Below are positions 1-9,035 of a DNA stretch of 64,000 nt, piece by piece. The stretch lies in contig NZ_CP082287.1 of NCBI RefSeq assembly GCF_019880245.1, forward strand, positions 62,001 through 126,000, given 5' to 3'. The position numbers were made by a program, and so were the translations under genes. This DNA comes from Halobaculum roseum. Its GTDB lineage: Archaea; Halobacteriota; Halobacteria; Halobacteriales; Haloferacaceae. Positions within the stretch are counted from its first letter, which is position 1; each line of letters starts with the position of its first letter. The notes below the pieces were generated by a model that saw only the letters and a program-made list of their open reading frames with translations, had not been told where the DNA came from and ran no database searches.

Positions 1-18
1 CTTAATATCCCAACGCTC

Positions 19-54
19 GGGAATCCCATCTCTTCAGGGGTGGGAGGAGGTCAA
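19..54 (+). mobile_element. Right end of an IS200/IS605-type (TnpB) element
   Basis: An 8-bp hairpin (CCCATCTC, loop TTCA, GGGGTGGG) is flanked by GGGAAT on the left and AGGAGGTCAA on the right. The same layout, GGAAT-CCCACGG-hairpin-GGATGTCAA, is found at the 3' end of the TnpB gene near 51.9 kb. The tnpB gene would lie to the left of the window. In such elements this segment is the 3' end of the guide RNA scaffold, and the guide would begin near position 55. Confidence 0.55.
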
Positions 55-95
55 GTGGACAGTACGTTGCCGAACGCTACGCCGTCCTGTTTATT

Positions 96-121
96 GAACC
101 CCTGAGAGGGGTGCGGGGGTC
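96..121 (+). promoter_or_regulatory. Recurring hairpin leader, copy 1
   Basis: ACCCC and GGGGT arms enclose a core TGAGAGGGGTGC; the ATG of a truncated DUF6166 gene follows 22 bases later. It is one of eight related elements in the window, all upstream of accessory genes on the plus strand. Confidence 0.5.
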
Positions 122-143
122 ACCGAACCGCCCGCGAGCAACG

Positions 144-353
144 ATGAACGGGAATGTACCTATGGCCAGTTCGGAATCGGTTCCAGTCGCATCGCTCGCT
201 CAGTCCCACCGAGACACAGTCGAGTACGTCGGCTTCCGTGTCGACGGCCAAGCCGTCGTCCTGAACCTCTCGGAGCATCGGCGGCTCTCCCCCGAGCACA
301 GTCTGGACCTCGTCAACCACAGTCTAGCTGGCCGCCTAAAGCGACTTACGTGA
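144..353 (+). pseudogene. Truncated DUF6166-family protein
   Basis: The reading frame encodes about 69 residues. Residues from YVGF to SLDLVNHS align with the N-terminal part of the DUF6166 protein at 5059-5676 (YVGR...SLDLVNHSPNGFE). After SLDLVNHS the similarity stops and the frame ends within about 12 residues, whereas the full copy has 205 residues. A hairpin leader precedes it, as for other intact accessory genes, and an IS right end lies just upstream. I read it as a remnant. Whether the short product is still made cannot be judged. Confidence 0.55.
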
Positions 354-538
354 GAGGCGGTTGCACAACAGTTCCCGCGCTGGAGCCGGTAAATTAGTCA
401 ATATAGAAGGATCTGAGACAGTCTGGAAAATGATCTGGTCAGCATCTGTCAGAAGAGAGCTGCTGAATATAGAGGGTACATCTATCGAGGCAGCCTGTAC
501 CCAAACCAATATACAACCGCATATTACTTAGAACAAAC

Positions 539-1234
539 ATGGTTGAGTTCGGCGCGGACGAACGGGAAGCTGTCTACAAATCCATCTATGCACGGCGGGA
601 CATCAGACAGTTCTGTGCTGAACCTGTCTCTGAGGAGGTGGTAGCGCGGATACTGGACGCTGCGCATCACGCTCCCAGCGTGGGATTCTCTCAGCCGTGG
701 GACTTCGTGGTAGTCAAAGACGATGAAACAAAATCAGAGATAGCATTAATCGCTGAACGGGCGATTGCTGCCGCACGCGAGGGTTATCAGGAGCCCAAGA
801 AATCAGATTTCGGGCAGTTGAAATTGGAGGGGATTACCGACGCTCCGGTGAATATCTGTATTACGTGTGATCCCACCCGCGATGCGCCGCATGTCCTTGG
901 GCGCAACACAATGCAGGAGATGGATGTCTATTCGACGTGCCTGGCTATCCAGAATCTCTGGCTGGCCGCTCGTGCCGAAGGTGTCGGAGTGGGGTGGGTA
1001 TCTTTTCTCTATCCCCACGAACTCCGGGAAGTGCTGAACATCCCACACCATATCCAACCTGTCGCATACCTCTGCGTCGGCTATCCTAAAAACGGATTCC
1101 CTGATGAGCCGGTACTTCAGCAACAGGGCTGGCGAGAACGTATCAACGGAGAGGAACTTGTTCACTACGGCGCGTGGAATCCGACCAAAACACCAGAGAC
1201 ACAATCGCAGCCAAAATCCCCAACTGACGACTGA
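539..1234 (+). CDS. bluB: 5,6-dimethylbenzimidazole synthase BluB
   Basis: A 231-residue flavoprotein of the nitroreductase fold. It has the BluB signatures RRDIRQFCAEPV near residue 20, AAHHAPSVGFSQPWDF near residue 40, and PHHIQPVAYLCVGYP followed by FPDEPVLQQQGW in the C-terminal third. BluB cleaves reduced FMN with oxygen to form 5,6-dimethylbenzimidazole, the lower ligand of cobalamin. The cobT gene at 3180-4229, which activates that ligand, supports the role. The ATG at 539 lies just after an AT-rich promoter region. A weak relative of the thiamine-type operator (TACAAC-CGC-ATATTA, 512-526) precedes it. The last 20 residues are a variable acidic/polar tail. Confidence 0.85.
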   Translation: MVEFGADEREAVYKSIYARRDIRQFCAEPVSEEVVARILDAAHHAPSVGFSQPWDFVVVKDDETKSEIALIAERAIAAAREGYQEPKKSDFGQLKLEGITDAPVNICITCDPTRDAPHVLGRNTMQEMDVYSTCLAIQNLWLAARAEGVGVGWVSFLYPHELREVLNIPHHIQPVAYLCVGYPKNGFPDEPVLQQQGWRERINGEELVHYGAWNPTKTPETQSQPKSPTDD

Positions 1235-1430
1235 ACGACCAATAGCAAACGCGAGATATACTGATAAATACGCGGGAGAGTTTAGCAGGATATTCGCCAG
1301 TTACTACCCCGAAAAACTGTGCGTGAACTTTTCTATGACACGCTCACAGAAAATAGTTCACTCAAATCTCACTCCGCAACGGAGTGGCGAATACACGTCG
1401 GCCCTTCCCATAGGTTATATTACTCGGCGA

Positions 1431-1445
1431 TATAACTTGGTTATT
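1431..1445 (+). promoter_or_regulatory. Candidate ThiR operator upstream of thiC
   Basis: The palindrome TATAAC-TTG-GTTATT ends one base before the ATG at 1447. A TATA-like TTATAT lies about 27 bases upstream of the start, which fits a leaderless transcript whose start site is covered by the operator. Nearly the same palindrome occurs before thiDN (19380) and before the gene at 14303. Confidence 0.55.
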
Positions 1446-1446
1446 G

Positions 1447-2895
1447 ATGGCAAAGACTCAGCTTCAGTGGGCCAAAGCAGGCGAAATCACGTCCGCTATG
1501 GAACGAGTTGCCGAGCGGGAAAACTGTGATCCAGACTTTGTTCGACAGCAGGTTGCCGACGGACAAGCCGTCATTCCAAACAATCATGCGCACGAATCGC
1601 TTGACCCGATGATTATCGGACGTGAATTCTCTACAAAGGTTAACGCGAACATTGGCAATAGCGACACGACCAGTGGTATTGAAGGCGAACTCCGGAAACT
1701 CCACACTGCGGTCCACTATGGTACCGACACTGTGATGGACCTTTCAACCGGCGAGAATCTTGATAACATCCGTAGCGCTAATATTGAGCATTCACCCGTG
1801 CCGGTCGGTACCGTCCCGATTTACGAGGCTGTCAAGCATGTTGACAACCCCGCCGATATTACCCACGAACTGCTGCTCAATATCATCGAGAAGCAAGCCA
1901 CGCAGGGCGTCGATTATATGACTATCCATGCAGGCGTGCTGATGGAACATCTCCCCCTGACAGATGGCCGTAAGACCGGAATCGTCTCACGAGGGGGCTC
2001 CATTCTAGCCCAGTGGATCGAAGAGAATGGGATGCAGAACCCGCTATACACGAAGTTCGAGGATATCTGCGAGATCTTCGCGGAACACGACGTCACGTTC
2101 TCATTGGGCGATAGCCTCCGCCCCGGTTGTCTCGCAGACGCGAGCGACGAAGCCCAGTTCGCCGAACTCGACACACTCGGTGAGCTGACTCGGACCGCAT
2201 GGGACCATGGCGTCCAAGTCATGGTTGAAGGGCCAGGGCACGTCCCGATGGACGAGATTGCCGATAACGTCGAACGCCAACAAGACGTCTGTGATGGCGC
2301 ACCATTCTACGTCCTCGGCCCGCTAGTCACCGACGTTGCGCCGGGCTACGACCACATCACAAGCGCGATCGGGGCGACCGAGGCTGCTCGTGCAGGAGCG
2401 GCGATGTTGTGCTACGTCACCCCGAAGGAACATCTTGGTCTACCTGATGAGGTAGATGTCAGAGACGGTCTTGCAGCCTATCGGATTGCAGCCCACGCTG
2501 CTGATGTCGCGAATGACCTTCCGGGTGCACGTGACTGGGATGACGCGCTCTCTGAAGCGCGCTATGAATTTGACTGGCGCAGACAGTTCGAACTCGCGCT
2601 GGACCCCGAGCGTGCCCAAGAATACCACGATCAAACATTGCCTGGCGACAACTACAAGGAGGCTCGCTTCTGCTCGATGTGCGGTGTAGAGTTTTGCTCG
2701 ATGCGGATCGACCAAGACGCACGAGATGCCGACGGTGAGATGTCTTCGATTGATGACGAGACCGACCTTGATGCTTCGCCATCTGCGGATGTGAATCTCC
2801 CACCGGTTGGAACCCACGACACGAGTCGCGTTCCTGATGAAGTCGAAATCAATGGTGTCACATTTACTCCTGCCGAATCACACGCCGACGATTAA
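1447..2895 (+). CDS. thiC: Phosphomethylpyrimidine synthase ThiC
   Basis: A 482-residue radical-SAM enzyme that converts aminoimidazole ribotide to HMP phosphate, the pyrimidine half of thiamine. Visible family features are VNANIGNS near residue 60, [47 protein letters not shown] and the C-terminal cluster motif CSMCGVEFC (CX2CX4C) near residues 407-415. A polar acidic tail follows. The ATG at 1447 is preferred over a TTG one codon upstream because it follows a TATA box at leaderless distance. It lies between bluB and cobT. ThiC paralogues (BzaF) make benzimidazoles anaerobically, but the overall sequence here looks like an ordinary haloarchaeal ThiC. Confidence 0.92.
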   Translation: MAKTQLQWAKAGEITSAMERVAERENCDPDFVRQQVADGQAVIPNNHAHESLDPMIIGREFSTKVNANIGNSDTTSGIEGELRKLHTAVHYGTDTVMDLSTGENLDNIRSANIEHSPVPVGTVPIYEAVKHVDNPADITHELLLNIIEKQATQGVDYMTIHAGVLMEHLPLTDGRKTGIVSRGGSILAQWIEENGMQNPLYTKFEDICEIFAEHDVTFSLGDSLRPGCLADASDEAQFAELDTLGELTRTAWDHGVQVMVEGPGHVPMDEIADNVERQQDVCDGAPFYVLGPLVTDVAPGYDHITSAIGATEAARAGAAMLCYVTPKEHLGLPDEVDVRDGLAAYRIAAHAADVANDLPGARDWDDALSEARYEFDWRRQFELALDPERAQEYHDQTLPGDNYKEARFCSMCGVEFCSMRIDQDARDADGEMSSIDDETDLDASPSADVNLPPVGTHDTSRVPDEVEINGVTFTPAESHADD

Positions 2896-3179
2896 CCCCC
2901 AGCAGTTCTGAAATCTATTTTTGGGCCACTCAATACGAATAATCGCGACTTCGAGGACCTGTGTTGACTATGCATCCTCTATTCAGCATAGACCAACCAA
3001 TTTGCCGAGCTGTTGGCATAAGCGGCGTACTGACCACAGGGGGTAGATTCAGTACGGAAGCCGCGTTTGTTTCACGCTGAAACCAGGAACCTCCCGCTAC
3101 GTCGGGTGGTGGATTGACCAACGAGGTTGTGGATATGAGGTGTCCGCTTTACATTCTCGTTTGGCCCTTGTGCCTACTT

Positions 3180-4229
3180 TCAGGCGATATTACTGTCCGG
3201 GGGGGCTGCGGGGTGATCGTCGGGTGCGTCCGCAAGCAGCCGATCGTACACGGTAATAATTTGCTCGTGAAGATCAGCCATCGTAACCGCGGGGCCATCA
3301 GTTATCTTGCCCGTGAGGAGCGCGAGGGCGCCCCCCATCCCGACCCCTTCCTTCGCTTCGCCACGAACGTAGGCGTCCATGGCAGGGTGATCGGTTCGGG
3401 TGAACTCAGGATTCGTAACCGTGAGATCAAGGTCGAGTGCGTCGGCTAACTTGCGGACGTTCGCACTGGTGTCATCAGCAATGAACGAGGTCGTGGTCTG
3501 GGAGAGTGGTGCCTCCACACCGTAGTGCCGCACGAGCGCAGCCGCAGCACTCATTTGAGTCCCACCGCCAAGCGTCACGTCAGTCCCTGATTCGAGCGCC
3601 CCGACCGTCAGTCCCGACACGGCAGCTAACACGGGGTCTCCGACCGCCCTGAGGGCGTTCACTGGTTCACCATCAGCGTCGCCCTCGGCGAGCCCACTTG
3701 CTTGGAGTCCATCAGCGACCACGGATCGCTTGAGTTCGAGCGGGTTCTCTGGCAGTGACGAGGAAACGGCTGTTGGCTCGCCGAGGGCCGTCAGCACACC
3801 CATTGCGGTCGTCGTGCCTCCGGGGATCGTCTCGGCAACGACGAGTTCGTCATCGGGGAGTGACTGCCCATACGTCCGTGCGGCATCGAACTTTGCTGCT
3901 GCGTCCGGGACGGCCCTCGCCTCTCGTATTTCCTGGCCCGTTGAACCGGGGAGTGTAACCGTCGGTGCCGTGGTCGGTTTCGCTGTTCCTGCGTTCAGGA
4001 CGACGCTCTCGAATTCCAGCAGTTCTCTCGCTGCACGGGACACCACAGCGGGGGTTGGACATCCCGTTGGACTGACTGGCACCACAGGAGCCTGCGTCGG
4101 ACGACCATAGCTGAGAATCTCGGCGTCTGCGCTGGGTGTATGGAGCATCAAGTCCGGGTTGGCCCCTGCCGCGCTGATTCCGTCGATACGTGCGGTCTCG
4201 GTATTACCGATTGTGAGGACGAATTTCAT
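3180..4229 (-). CDS. cobT: CobT-type nicotinate-nucleotide:lower-ligand phosphoribosyltransferase
   Basis: A 349-residue protein of the archaeal CobT-like group. It begins [22 protein letters not shown] and contains [16 protein letters not shown], a [13 protein letters not shown] segment and [13 protein letters not shown] near residue 305. The Glu of the EGVG motif corresponds to the catalytic base of CobT. The enzyme would make alpha-ribazole phosphate from nicotinate mononucleotide and the benzimidazole produced by BluB, in the cytoplasm. It converges on thiC across a 284-bp spacer. Confidence 0.8.
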   Translation of the reverse strand: MKFVLTIGNTETARIDGISAAGANPDLMLHTPSADAEILSYGRPTQAPVVPVSPTGCPTPAVVSRAARELLEFESVVLNAGTAKPTTAPTVTLPGSTGQEIREARAVPDAAAKFDAARTYGQSLPDDELVVAETIPGGTTTAMGVLTALGEPTAVSSSLPENPLELKRSVVADGLQASGLAEGDADGEPVNALRAVGDPVLAAVSGLTVGALESGTDVTLGGGTQMSAAAALVRHYGVEAPLSQTTTSFIADDTSANVRKLADALDLDLTVTNPEFTRTDHPAMDAYVRGEAKEGVGMGGALALLTGKITDGPAVTMADLHEQIITVYDRLLADAPDDHPAAPPDSNIA

Positions 4230-4576
4230 GACTCTATGTCTCCTGCCTCTGCGAACAGAAACACAATCAAACTTGTCCTAATAATACTAAATTGTTGTTG
4301 TGCGGCTACTGAGCTTTGGTAATGTACTGTACTTACTGATTCTTCTCGGTCTATTTCAGCCATTGTAGTGCGACCAACTCGCGCCCTGTATTCAGCACGA
4401 CTCGCTAAACGAGTCTATGACCTGATAGAAACACCCGTATACGTTGGTAGGTCATTGGGGTGCTTCCGGCTTCCTGTAGGCTATTTATCGGGCTAAAATT
4501 CAAGTACGATTTCGGGTCGATAGTGTTTATTGCCCCGAGAGGGGGTGCGGGGGAATTCACTCCCCGTCACCGAGCA
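4230..4576. other. Intergenic spacer with IS-like remnant and hairpin leader
   Basis: No convincing gene lies in these 347 bases. At 4381-4400 is a copy of a dispersed element (CCTGTATTCAGCACGA) seen at several other places, probably an IS or MITE end. The last 50 bases hold leader copy 2. Confidence 0.5.
4529..4556 (+). promoter_or_regulatory. Recurring hairpin leader, copy 2
   Basis: A short T-rich stretch (TGTTTATT) precedes a CCCC arm, a GAGAGGGGGTGC core and a GGGG arm, 21 bases before the HNH gene. Its outer stem has one mismatch, the poorest of the eight copies. Confidence 0.45.
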
Positions 4577-5062
4577 ATGACCGATTCAGAGTACCCCTGG
4601 CGAGATGAATCGCTCCTCTACGAACTCTACTGGGAACAGGAGTTGAGTACGGTCAAGATCGCGGATGTATTGAGATGTACACAACAGACGGTCTCGAAGT
4701 GGATGCAGAAGCTCGACATCCCTCGTCGGGATGCACGCGAGGCGGCCCCGAACCGGCGACGGCATCCCGCTGTGTTCACCGACCGTGGCTATGTCATCTG
4801 TGCCACAAACTATCGTGGGACGACGGATTCCGTCGGCATTCACCGGCTCGTAATGGTGGCAGAACGCGGGTTCGACGCCGTCGCGGACAAGCACGTTCAT
4901 CATAAAAATGGAGTCAGGTGGGACAACAGGCCGGAGAATCTCGAACTCCTCAGTCACTCCGAGCACGCCGAACGACACGGCTTCGGGTCCGAGATTAAGC
5001 CAACCGACCACGATTGGGACGTGTCGGATCGCGAGCGCGACGAACAGGGGCGATTCAAATGA
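4577..5062 (+). CDS. HTH and HNH endonuclease domain protein
   Basis: A 161-residue protein. Residues 15-50 form a helix-turn-helix (SLLYELYWEQELSTVKIADV then TVSKWMQKLDIPRR), as in homing-type nucleases. The C-terminal half holds an HNH-3 motif, KHVHHKNGVRWDNRPENLEL, then SHSEHAERHG. It probably binds and cuts DNA. The start at 4577 follows the hairpin leader. The stop overlaps the next start (ATGA), so it heads a compact operon of five genes to 6960. A selfish nuclease or a plasmid restriction-like function are both possible. Confidence 0.75.
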   Translation: MTDSEYPWRDESLLYELYWEQELSTVKIADVLRCTQQTVSKWMQKLDIPRRDAREAAPNRRRHPAVFTDRGYVICATNYRGTTDSVGIHRLVMVAERGFDAVADKHVHHKNGVRWDNRPENLELLSHSEHAERHGFGSEIKPTDHDWDVSDRERDEQGRFK

Positions 5063-5676
5063 CGACGGGATATGTTGGACGACGTCGGGGAGGAGAGCTC
5101 GTTGTCACTCGCCGTCCTGAGGACACAGAACTCACCCCCGACCGCAGTCTCGACCTCGTCAATCACAGTCCGAACGGCTTCGAAGTCGGGTATAGTGGTA
5201 GCGGGCCCGCTCAGCTCGCGTGCGCACTCCTGCTTGACTATTACGGCGACGAGCAGGTCGCCCGTGAGCACTACATCGCGTTCCGGAATAAGGTGGTCTC
5301 GCAGCTGGAGTGCGACGGTGCAGCGGCGTGCTGGCACCTCACCGGCGAGAAGATCGACGCCGCGATGGCGACCCTCACCGACGACGTCGTCGCGCTCGCC
5401 GACGGCGGACGGCCGTCACCGACGCTCCCCGAGAACTGGCGAGCTGTCTCCCGCCCGGACCGGCGGGTCTTCCAGCGCGCTGATTGCGACCACTACATCG
5501 TACTCGGAGATGGAAGCGAGGAGTGGCTGGTCGTACTCTGCAGCCAGGGCGACCGTGCATATCCTGCCCCGCTCGCACATCGGACGGTTGCCGAGGATGC
5601 TGACGTGGAACGGGTAATCCGGGAACTCGCCGAAGAGAGCAACGACCTCATCGAACCTCCGGAGGGGGAGCGCTGA
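5059..5676 (+). CDS. DUF6166-family protein
   Basis: A 205-residue soluble protein. It has the N-terminal YVGRRRGGELVV segment, SLDLVNHSPNGFE and SGPAQLACALLLDYYGDEQVA, which I recognise as the DUF6166 domain of plasmid and viral proteins. The later part, with a short HYIVLGDGSEEWLVVL strand region, is not recognised. It overlaps the HNH gene by ATGA and the next small gene by TGATG, so the three are translationally coupled. The function is unknown. The truncated relative at 144-353 shows that this family has moved or duplicated here. Confidence 0.65.
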   Translation: MTTGYVGRRRGGELVVTRRPEDTELTPDRSLDLVNHSPNGFEVGYSGSGPAQLACALLLDYYGDEQVAREHYIAFRNKVVSQLECDGAAACWHLTGEKIDAAMATLTDDVVALADGGRPSPTLPENWRAVSRPDRRVFQRADCDHYIVLGDGSEEWLVVLCSQGDRAYPAPLAHRTVAEDADVERVIRELAEESNDLIEPPEGER

Positions 5677-5807
5677 TGGAGACGCTTCGACTGGCGCGAG
5701 CCACCCACCAGCTCCTCGAACGTGGTGTCGAGGCACTCGAGAAAATCGGGCGCGAATTGGAGCGATACAACGACCGACAGGAGCGCACCGACGACACCGA
5801 CTCGTGA
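5676..5807 (+). CDS. Small helical protein, 43 residues
   Basis: The ATG overlaps the stop of the DUF6166 gene and the stop overlaps the next GTG start, so this is a coupled small gene. The product is highly charged and probably one long helix (LLERGVEALEKIGRELERY). No family is recognised. The tight overlaps on both sides are the main argument that it is real. Confidence 0.5.
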   Translation: METLRLARATHQLLERGVEALEKIGRELERYNDRQERTDDTDS

Positions 5808-6469
5808 CCCAAACTCACTCTCTAGACGGAATACGGAGTACCGGCTTCCAGTATACGCCTACCCAGGGTGGATGTTCGTGTCCCATTCATCGGGAAGGCC
5901 AGCCGGTCACGGCGCCGCTCGGTTTGCGGTTCGCAGAGCGCGTCCATATCGAATCGATCCCGCGCCACGTCGCTGGCGCGATCTACGAAGCACATCACTC
6001 CTATATGGACGATGTCCCCCGGACGAATCTCGTCCATCACGGACTCTGTTATCAGAACCAGCTACTAGGAGCGATTACGTGGCGCTATCCGCTGATTCGC
6101 TCACTGGAGTACGACGGGATGCGATTCGAGGGCGACGAAATCGTCGAGGCAGCACGGATTTGTATCGGCGTCGATTTCCCCAATCTCGCCTCTGCCGCCC
6201 TCGCCCGGTCGATGGAACGATTCGTGCGTCGGCACGGTCGGCGACGAGGCGTTCGGCTCCTGCTGACGTTCGTGCGAGCCGACTTCGACGGCTCGATGAT
6301 CAAAGCGCTCAGAGACAAGGGCTGGCACTGTGCCGGTAAAACGGACCCCGGCCAAGCGGGAAATCGCCCCGATAAGCAGATCCGAGAGCAGCCGAAGTGG
6401 CGGTTTCTCTGCGAGGTCCCAGCTGAGTCCGACCGGGAACAGGCCTCACTCGGGAGGTGGTCCCCGTGA
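5804..6469 (+). CDS. GNAT-fold protein resembling phage Mom-type modification proteins
   Basis: A 221-residue protein with a GTG start overlapping the previous stop. It has an N-terminal CSCPIH pair, then EAHHSYMDD, a LLGAITWRYPL strand, EAARICIGVDFPNLASAALA and a final ALRDKGWHCAGKTDPG. This order (HHS, GA-x-x-W/F-x-x-P, R-x-C-x-x-x-x-P-N-x-A-S, then a GW near the end) resembles Mom-like acyltransferase-fold proteins of phages, which modify adenine in DNA. The match is by eye only. It could be another GNAT enzyme. It sits between an HNH nuclease operon start and a zinc-finger protein. Confidence 0.4.
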   Translation: MTQTHSLDGIRSTGFQYTPTQGGCSCPIHREGQPVTAPLGLRFAERVHIESIPRHVAGAIYEAHHSYMDDVPRTNLVHHGLCYQNQLLGAITWRYPLIRSLEYDGMRFEGDEIVEAARICIGVDFPNLASAALARSMERFVRRHGRRRGVRLLLTFVRADFDGSMIKALRDKGWHCAGKTDPGQAGNRPDKQIREQPKWRFLCEVPAESDREQASLGRWSP

Positions 6470-6960
6470 CCACGAATGCCAGTCTCGATGAATTCGTAGC
6501 GGAGCCAGATTCGGACAGCCAGACAGATGACGGCCCATCGGTCGTCGACCAGCTGTTGAAGCCGGTATCGCCGTCGCTCGGACTGCAGCTCGTCCCCGGC
6601 AGGGGTGACCCATTATACCTCCAAAACAGGGGGACCGAACGCTACCTGTTCCGAGATGACCACGAGCGATGGTTCATCCTCCAGCCCTCAGCCAAGAAAT
6701 CGGTCGACGACTTCGTCCGCTGGGTGTACCTCCCCGAGGACAAGCCCACCGAGATCGCCCGAACAGCGATGGGCCAACGGACGGTTCTCGGCTACAGGTA
6801 CGTTACGCGGAACGAGGCCCCCGAGCCGGTGGCGACGACGGTGACAGCGATGTTCGTCAGCGAGCCCTGGCCCGATGCCACCTACGAGTGTGGATCCTGT
6901 AGTAGAGAGTTCGACTCACCGCAAAGCCACGCTCGGCATTGCTGGGAAGCACACCCCTAG
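6466..6960 (+). CDS. Zinc-finger protein of the HNH operon
   Basis: A 164-residue acidic protein starting at a GTG that overlaps the upstream stop (GTGA). The central region (YLQNRGTERYLFRDDHERWFIL) is not recognised. Residues 140-163 form a C2H2-type finger, CGSCSREFDSPQSHARHCWEAH. It is the last gene of the 4577-6960 operon and may bind nucleic acid or a partner. Confidence 0.55.
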   Translation: MTTNASLDEFVAEPDSDSQTDDGPSVVDQLLKPVSPSLGLQLVPGRGDPLYLQNRGTERYLFRDDHERWFILQPSAKKSVDDFVRWVYLPEDKPTEIARTAMGQRTVLGYRYVTRNEAPEPVATTVTAMFVSEPWPDATYECGSCSREFDSPQSHARHCWEAHP

Positions 6961-7081
6961 GTTCCAAATCCTGAACAGGTTCGTCGTCAGCGGAGTACTG
7001 ACCCTTAGAAGTCGAATATTCGAAATATTACGTCGCTTTCTTTGCCGTAGACATATAGTGAAAGAGACGAGAGATGGTAAT

Positions 7082-7471
7082 ATGGCGACAAGGATGGCCA
7101 CCCGCCTCGAGAACTTCTTCGAGCAACGAACGGACGAGAATCTCCGTAGTATCGTGAAGTACGAGGAGGAGTCCTACGATATCGTCTATCTCAGAGATGA
7201 TGTCGCTGAGCAGTATACTACTGAAGAGATTGAATCCGCGATCGATGATTCTCGGATGGAATCATTAACTGCGCCAATCTATGAGGACACCTACTCGGAA
7301 GACCACGGGCAACTCACCTGTCTTGTGCAGTGTTTTGAGAACGTTATCGAGATGAATTTTGTTCTCGAAGACGGGGTTGGGGCCGCGGTTGCACTTGATG
7401 CTGAGGCAATGGCCGATGCCCACGGACTCGTCGCGGAAGCGAGGGCAATCGTGATGGAGGAACGTCAATAG
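7082..7471 (+). CDS. Haloarchaeal conserved protein, paralogue of the next gene
   Basis: A 129-residue acidic protein beginning MATRMATRLENFFEQ. It contains SIVKYEEESYDIVYLRDDV, matched by GTVRYDGNDTDILHLREDV in the gene at 7607, and both end in a strand plus helix (GAAVALDAEAMADAHGLVAEA; GIIVSLEPETARDLNTFIGEC). The two are tandem paralogues. No function is known to me. An AT-rich promoter region (TCGAATATTCGAAATATTA) lies just upstream of the ATG. Confidence 0.6.
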   Translation: MATRMATRLENFFEQRTDENLRSIVKYEEESYDIVYLRDDVAEQYTTEEIESAIDDSRMESLTAPIYEDTYSEDHGQLTCLVQCFENVIEMNFVLEDGVGAAVALDAEAMADAHGLVAEARAIVMEERQ

Positions 7472-7606
7472 CAACCATTGGACATCGGCCTTTCAAGGAA
7501 CCCTCAGCTATTGGTAGAGTTTTCCAATGCTTGCATTCTAGGCGTGAGTATCAATAGCGCGATCTGGGGGAACCAGCATTAAGATGAAGCTTGATAATAT
7601 CCGAAT

Positions 7607-7966
7607 ATGGCTGAAAGTGCGTTAATTGACTACCTCGAAAGGAAGGCCGGTGAGTACCATCGTGGGACAGTTCGCTACGATGGAAACGATACCGATATTC
7701 TACACCTTCGAGAAGACGTGAGAGAAACACGTCTGACGAGCCAAATCGATCGGATGCTAAGGCGCATTCGCCCAGAATCGTCCCCAAAAGAGGAACGCTC
7801 CTTCCCGTTCGGAGAACTCAATGCCACAGTCCGGTTGTTTGAAGAAGCGATTATTATCCACTTCCCGAAAGGAAACGACCGTGGCATCATCGTCTCTCTC
7901 GAGCCTGAAACGGCACGTGACCTCAATACGTTCATTGGGGAATGCGAAAAACTCATCCAGGACTAA
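7607..7966 (+). CDS. Haloarchaeal conserved protein, paralogue of 7082-7471
   Basis: A 119-residue protein that shares layout and several motifs with the preceding gene. A central strand LNATVRLFEEAIIIHFPKG corresponds to LTCLVQCFENVIEMNFVLE. It has its own AT-rich upstream region and is followed closely by the convergent universal stress protein gene. The role is unknown. Confidence 0.6.
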   Translation: MAESALIDYLERKAGEYHRGTVRYDGNDTDILHLREDVRETRLTSQIDRMLRRIRPESSPKEERSFPFGELNATVRLFEEAIIIHFPKGNDRGIIVSLEPETARDLNTFIGECEKLIQD

Positions 7967-8004
7967 GTCTCGAAATCGCGGTTCGATGTTTCCACCTATA
8001 CTTG

Positions 8005-8454
8005 TTAGGCTGACTCGACGGTAGGAATCTCAGCCGCGGGGTCTACTTCCATAACGTCGGTATCTACAGCTGTGTTCTCACGAAGGAATGCACCGACTGC
8101 AGGACCGTTCCGAAGGATTCTACTCAGGATTTTTTGCCATGTTGCCTGCTGATTCGCACCAACGACAATGATGTCGGTATCAGTTTGAGTGGCCTCCTCG
8201 AGAATCACTTCTTCGACGAGAAAGCCTTGACGTGTAGTTACGGATGCCTCGACACCATCGAGCGTCGCCGAGATCGCATGGGTGAGTTCCTCCGTTTGTG
8301 TTCTGTCCCCTGTTTGGTACAAATTGACGTGGAGAACCCGAAGATCCGCTGGTGTGTGGTCATGTGCGAGTCGGCCAGCTGCTGCAAGGGTTTGCGCGCT
8401 CTGGTCGGTGAGAGGATATCGAATTGGCACGAGAATTCTGGTTAGATCTGCCAT
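8005..8454 (-). CDS. Universal stress protein, UspA family
   Basis: A 149-residue single-domain protein. It starts MADLTRILVPIRYPLTDQS and includes LRVLHVNLY, a VEEVILEEATQTDTDIIVVG segment and a C-terminal GNGP/IL-type region (LSRILRNGPAVGAF). In ATP-binding Usp proteins the motif is G-2x-G-9x-G(S/T). Here VGANQQATWQKILSRILRNG keeps spacing only loosely, so nucleotide binding is uncertain. It is a stand-alone gene with the promoter on the right. Confidence 0.75.
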   Translation of the reverse strand: MADLTRILVPIRYPLTDQSAQTLAAAGRLAHDHTPADLRVLHVNLYQTGDRTQTEELTHAISATLDGVEASVTTRQGFLVEEVILEEATQTDTDIIVVGANQQATWQKILSRILRNGPAVGAFLRENTAVDTDVMEVDPAAEIPTVESA

Positions 8455-8687
8455 GTAACGGCTCTACAATACGTTCCAAACGTAATCGTAATCATCCTAA
8501 CGGAGTGATTATCAATACATATAATATCAAAAAATGACGCAGTGCTGCTCATCAACCGTTGCTGTCGGCACTTAGTAATCGGACTTGTGGTGCTGGGCAG
8601 GTGGTCCTTGGTACAGGGGACTTCCGAATTCAAGACCCATTCTGAGGATGGAATTTTCGGCCACGCCAGACTAGCCCAATTTTCAGT

Positions 8688-8726
8688 TTAACCAACGTGG
8701 GAGAGTTTAGCTCGGGTGTTGGTTAA
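8688..8726. repeat. Spaced inverted repeat TTAACCAAC...GTTGGTTAA, copy a
   Basis: Nine-base arms are separated by 21 bases. It lies directly upstream of leader copy 3 and the gene at 8774. The other six copies in the window have a 23-base spacer. Confidence 0.65.
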
Positions 8727-8735
8727 CGTGGTGTT

Positions 8736-8767
8736 GTTTTTGCGCCCGGGAGAGGGGCGCAGGGCGC
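8736..8767 (+). promoter_or_regulatory. Recurring hairpin leader, copy 3
   Basis: A TTTTT tract is followed by GCGCCC, a core GGGAGAGGGGCGCA and the complementary GGGCGC. The six-base outer stem is perfect. The ATG at 8774 follows after 6 bases. Confidence 0.6.
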
Positions 8768-8773
8768 GAGACG

Positions 8774-8968
8774 ATGCAGTCGCACGTCGACGAGGATTCC
8801 TCAAGTGAGGTGACTGAGATGAAAGATCCAGAGTCCAGAACCATCTTCGCTGGCGTCGATGGACGTACCGACACCGAACTACCCGAATGGTACCGAGAGC
8901 GACACGGGAGCGACAATCCAAGTGCTTCGGGACTTGACCCTGAGGTAGAAGGCTGTAAACTCGGATGA
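8774..8968 (+). CDS. Small acidic protein next to TnpB insertion
   Basis: A 64-residue protein containing SRTIFAGVDGRTDTELPEWYRERHG. It follows the inverted repeat and the hairpin leader, so it has the upstream region of a plasmid gene. A TnpB element starts less than 70 bases downstream, and a 3' gene remnant lies beyond that element (10314-10751). It may therefore be the 5' part of an interrupted longer gene. No family is recognised. Confidence 0.45.
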   Translation: MQSHVDEDSSSEVTEMKDPESRTIFAGVDGRTDTELPEWYRERHGSDNPSASGLDPEVEGCKLG

Positions 8969-9035
8969 ATGGTCCACTTTCACCGTGGATGGCTGATATT
9001 CATTGGGAATACAGTGCTATATCCGACTGGAGCGA

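Noticed and set aside
1447-2895. Calling the ThiC-like gene BzaF because bluB and cobT flank it
   Set aside because: Motifs along its length and the CX2CX4C cluster look like ordinary haloarchaeal ThiC, and a ThiR-type operator precedes it. The idea is kept only as a finding.
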